A stretch of DNA of 64,000 nucleotides, from the NCBI RefSeq assembly GCF_007096355.1, contig NZ_VKDF01000008.1, positions 1-64,000 of the forward strand, in the 5' to 3' direction. Within the stretch, counting starts at the first letter, position 1. Each line of letters opens with the position of its first letter. Shown one piece after another: positions 62,872-64,000 of this stretch. The stretch comes from Paracoccus sp. M683. GTDB taxonomy: Bacteria > Pseudomonadota > Alphaproteobacteria > Rhodobacterales > Rhodobacteraceae. The notes under the pieces were generated by a model. It worked only from the letters and a program-made list of their open reading frames with translations. It ran no database searches and was not told the origin of the DNA. Made by a program: the position numbers and the translations under genes.

Positions 62872-62946
62872 TGGCTCCGGCGGTAGGGATCGAACCTACG
62901 ACCAATTGATTAACAGTCAACTGCTCTACCGCTGAGCTACGCCGGA
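62872..62946 (-). tRNA. tRNA-Asn (GTT)
   Basis: Reading leftwards from 62946: TCCGGCG acceptor strand, D-arm with AGCTCAGCGGTAGAGC, anticodon loop ctGTTaa (Asn), T-arm GTAGGTTCGATCCCTAC, then CGCCGGA, discriminator G and an encoded CCA (62874-62872). All stems pair. Its 3' end faces the integrase, so it is the probable attachment site. Confidence 0.97.
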
Positions 62947-63005
62947 ACACGGGGGCCGTATAGCAATCACCAATGGGGGCGTCCAGAGGGTTTGCCACAA
63001 TATTT

Positions 63006-63932
63006 TCACATCGCATGAAAGCGGCTGTTCCATGCGGTTTCGCCGTCGTTTCCAACCGCGCCAAGGGCCGCCAGCGCGATCAGATGGGCAAGGACGTTGC
63101 GGGTCGCGGCGGGAAGCAGCGCCGGCCCGACCTCATAGATTCGCGCCGCAAGACCGGCGGCGTCGGATGGCCCGCCTTCGCGCAGCGCCGACAGGATCTG
63201 TGCCGTGCGCGCGCGCCGGTGCTGGGCCAGTTCGGTCAGGCGGGTCTGCGGGTCGGCGATCATCTGGCCATGCGCCGGCAGCAGCCTGGCAGGGGCAACC
63301 GCGGCAAGCCGGTCCAGGCTGCGGAAATAATCGGCCAGATCACCATCGGGTGGCGAAATCAGCGTCGTCGACCAGCCCATCACCACATCGCCGCAGAAGA
63401 TCGTCTGCCCCCATTGAAAGCTGAGATGATTGCCGGCATGGCCGGGTGTGTGCAGGGCCGTCAGGCTCCATTCGCCGGCCGCGACCGTCTCGCCATCGGC
63501 CAGCCGGCGATGGGGACGAAAGGTCAGGTCCAGCCCCTCGCCGCCGCCCGCACCGCCGCTTTCGGCCAGCCGCTGCATCAGTGGCGAGCGGCCGGCGAGG
63601 GCATCGCCAAAGGCCAGCACTTCGGCACCTGTTTCGGCGGCCAGCGCGGCGACGCCCTCGGAATGGTCGCGATGGGCATGGGTCACGAAGATATGGGTGA
63701 TCCGCCCGGTTGCGGCCGCTTGCAGGATTGCCTGACGATGAGCCGGCAGGTCGGGGCCGGGGTCGATGACCGCGATCTCGTCACGGCCGATCAGAAAGCT
63801 GTTCGTTCCTGCCCCGGTCAGGGGCGAGGGATTGGGGGCAAGGACCAGCCGGACCCCGTCTGGCAGGTCATGGGGCTGCGGCGGCATTGCCGCGGCGCCG
63901 GGATTGGGCGGGGCTTTCGCATCATTGCTCAT
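63006..63932 (-). CDS. MBL-fold metallo-hydrolase (LACTB2-like)
   Basis: A 308-residue beta-lactamase-fold hydrolase: THAHRDHSEG (HxHxDH metal motif), HTPGHAGNHLSFQW and FCGDVVMGW (third His and bridging Asp), then PAHGQMI. A C-terminal winged-helix-like region (ARIYEVGPALLPAATRNVLAHLIAL) is typical of the LACTB2/YcbL group. Substrate unknown. This gene is probably part of the chromosomal backbone outside the mobile island. Confidence 0.85.
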   Translation of the reverse strand: MSNDAKAPPNPGAAAMPPQPHDLPDGVRLVLAPNPSPLTGAGTNSFLIGRDEIAVIDPGPDLPAHRQAILQAAATGRITHIFVTHAHRDHSEGVAALAAETGAEVLAFGDALAGRSPLMQRLAESGGAGGGEGLDLTFRPHRRLADGETVAAGEWSLTALHTPGHAGNHLSFQWGQTIFCGDVVMGWSTTLISPPDGDLADYFRSLDRLAAVAPARLLPAHGQMIADPQTRLTELAQHRRARTAQILSALREGGPSDAAGLAARIYEVGPALLPAATRNVLAHLIALAALGAVGNDGETAWNSRFHAM

Positions 63933-63966
63933 GGCGCTAGCTTAGCGGCGCAACGGCAGGGTTTCC

Positions 63967-64000
63967 ATGGCATTCCGACCTGATTTCACATGGCTGAAGC
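63967..64000 (+). CDS. Start of a gene cut by the window edge
   Basis: An ATG at 63967, with GGCAGGG about 7 nt upstream, opens a frame (MAFRPDFTWLK) that continues past the window. It diverges from the MBL-fold gene. Only eleven residues are visible, so no function can be given. Confidence 0.3.
   Translation, partial: MAFRPDFTWLK

Overview
The window is high-GC DNA whose protein families point to an alphaproteobacterium of the Rhodobacterales, most likely Paracoccus-like. The supports are the DUF3141 / MaoC-Pta / AckA operon, the local relaxase family, and the IS66, IS3 and IS91 types. The genus is an inference from family recognition, not a search result. The right edge looks chromosomal (tRNA-Asn and an MBL-fold hydrolase). 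Much of the rest is accessory DNA: a tRNA-adjacent integrase, three relaxase-family loci, at least four insertion sequences, a repeated methyltransferase gene and an iteron-like region.

Layout. (1) 1-7774: an IS fragment, then a leftward acetate operon (MaoC-Pta and AckA intact) whose two outer genes are in-frame chimeras, FabI/DUF3141 upstream and CoA-transferase-alpha/relaxase downstream; a CorA transporter follows with a shifted C-terminus. (2) 8006-15310: a phosphate/polyphosphate region with PstS, a NptA-type Na/Pi transporter, an amphi-Trp protein, a frameshifted CYTH gene, and a tight four-gene operon ribbon-helix-helix / CHAD / ParA / CYTH. (3) 15406-21494: IS3, gene remnants, a ParDE toxin-antitoxin pair, and a tyrosine recombinase split by an IS66 element with an 8-bp target duplication. 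(4) 21802-26154: an AT-richer gene for a 1450-residue protein with an N-terminal APH-like kinase fold and a SAMD9-like, STAND-type NTPase core, a candidate defence protein. (5) 26634-28878: an XRE-methyltransferase fusion and a relaxase fragment that repeats 1171 bp of region 1.

(6) 29021-42540 is the most striking region. It has a graspetide-type precursor with two TTxxxxEE motifs and its ATP-grasp ligase, two paralogous alpha/beta hydrolases, two cyanophycin-synthetase-like ATP-grasp proteins with degenerate Mur-ligase halves (one fused to a CapA domain), a DUF1611-like P-loop protein, and a type I ABC exporter with its HlyD adaptor. I infer a locus making and exporting a peptide or poly-amino-acid product. 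(7) 42790-48545: a helicase truncated by an IS91-like element, a TetR/DUF1772 divergent pair with a visible palindromic operator, and an oxidoreductase fragment. (8) 48645-52681: catalase, a DUF892 ferritin-like protein, and the second XRE-methyltransferase copy. (9) 52758-57984: an SNase-like lipoprotein, a duplicated TGATCAAATGA iteron-like region, two XRE regulators and several small secreted or membrane proteins. (10) 57991-62946: a mobilisation module (MobC-like, relaxase with two nested genes, candidate oriT) and an integrase next to tRNA-Asn. (11) 63006-64000: chromosomal flank.

All functions are read from sequence motifs without database searches. Starts and domain limits are approximate where stated.
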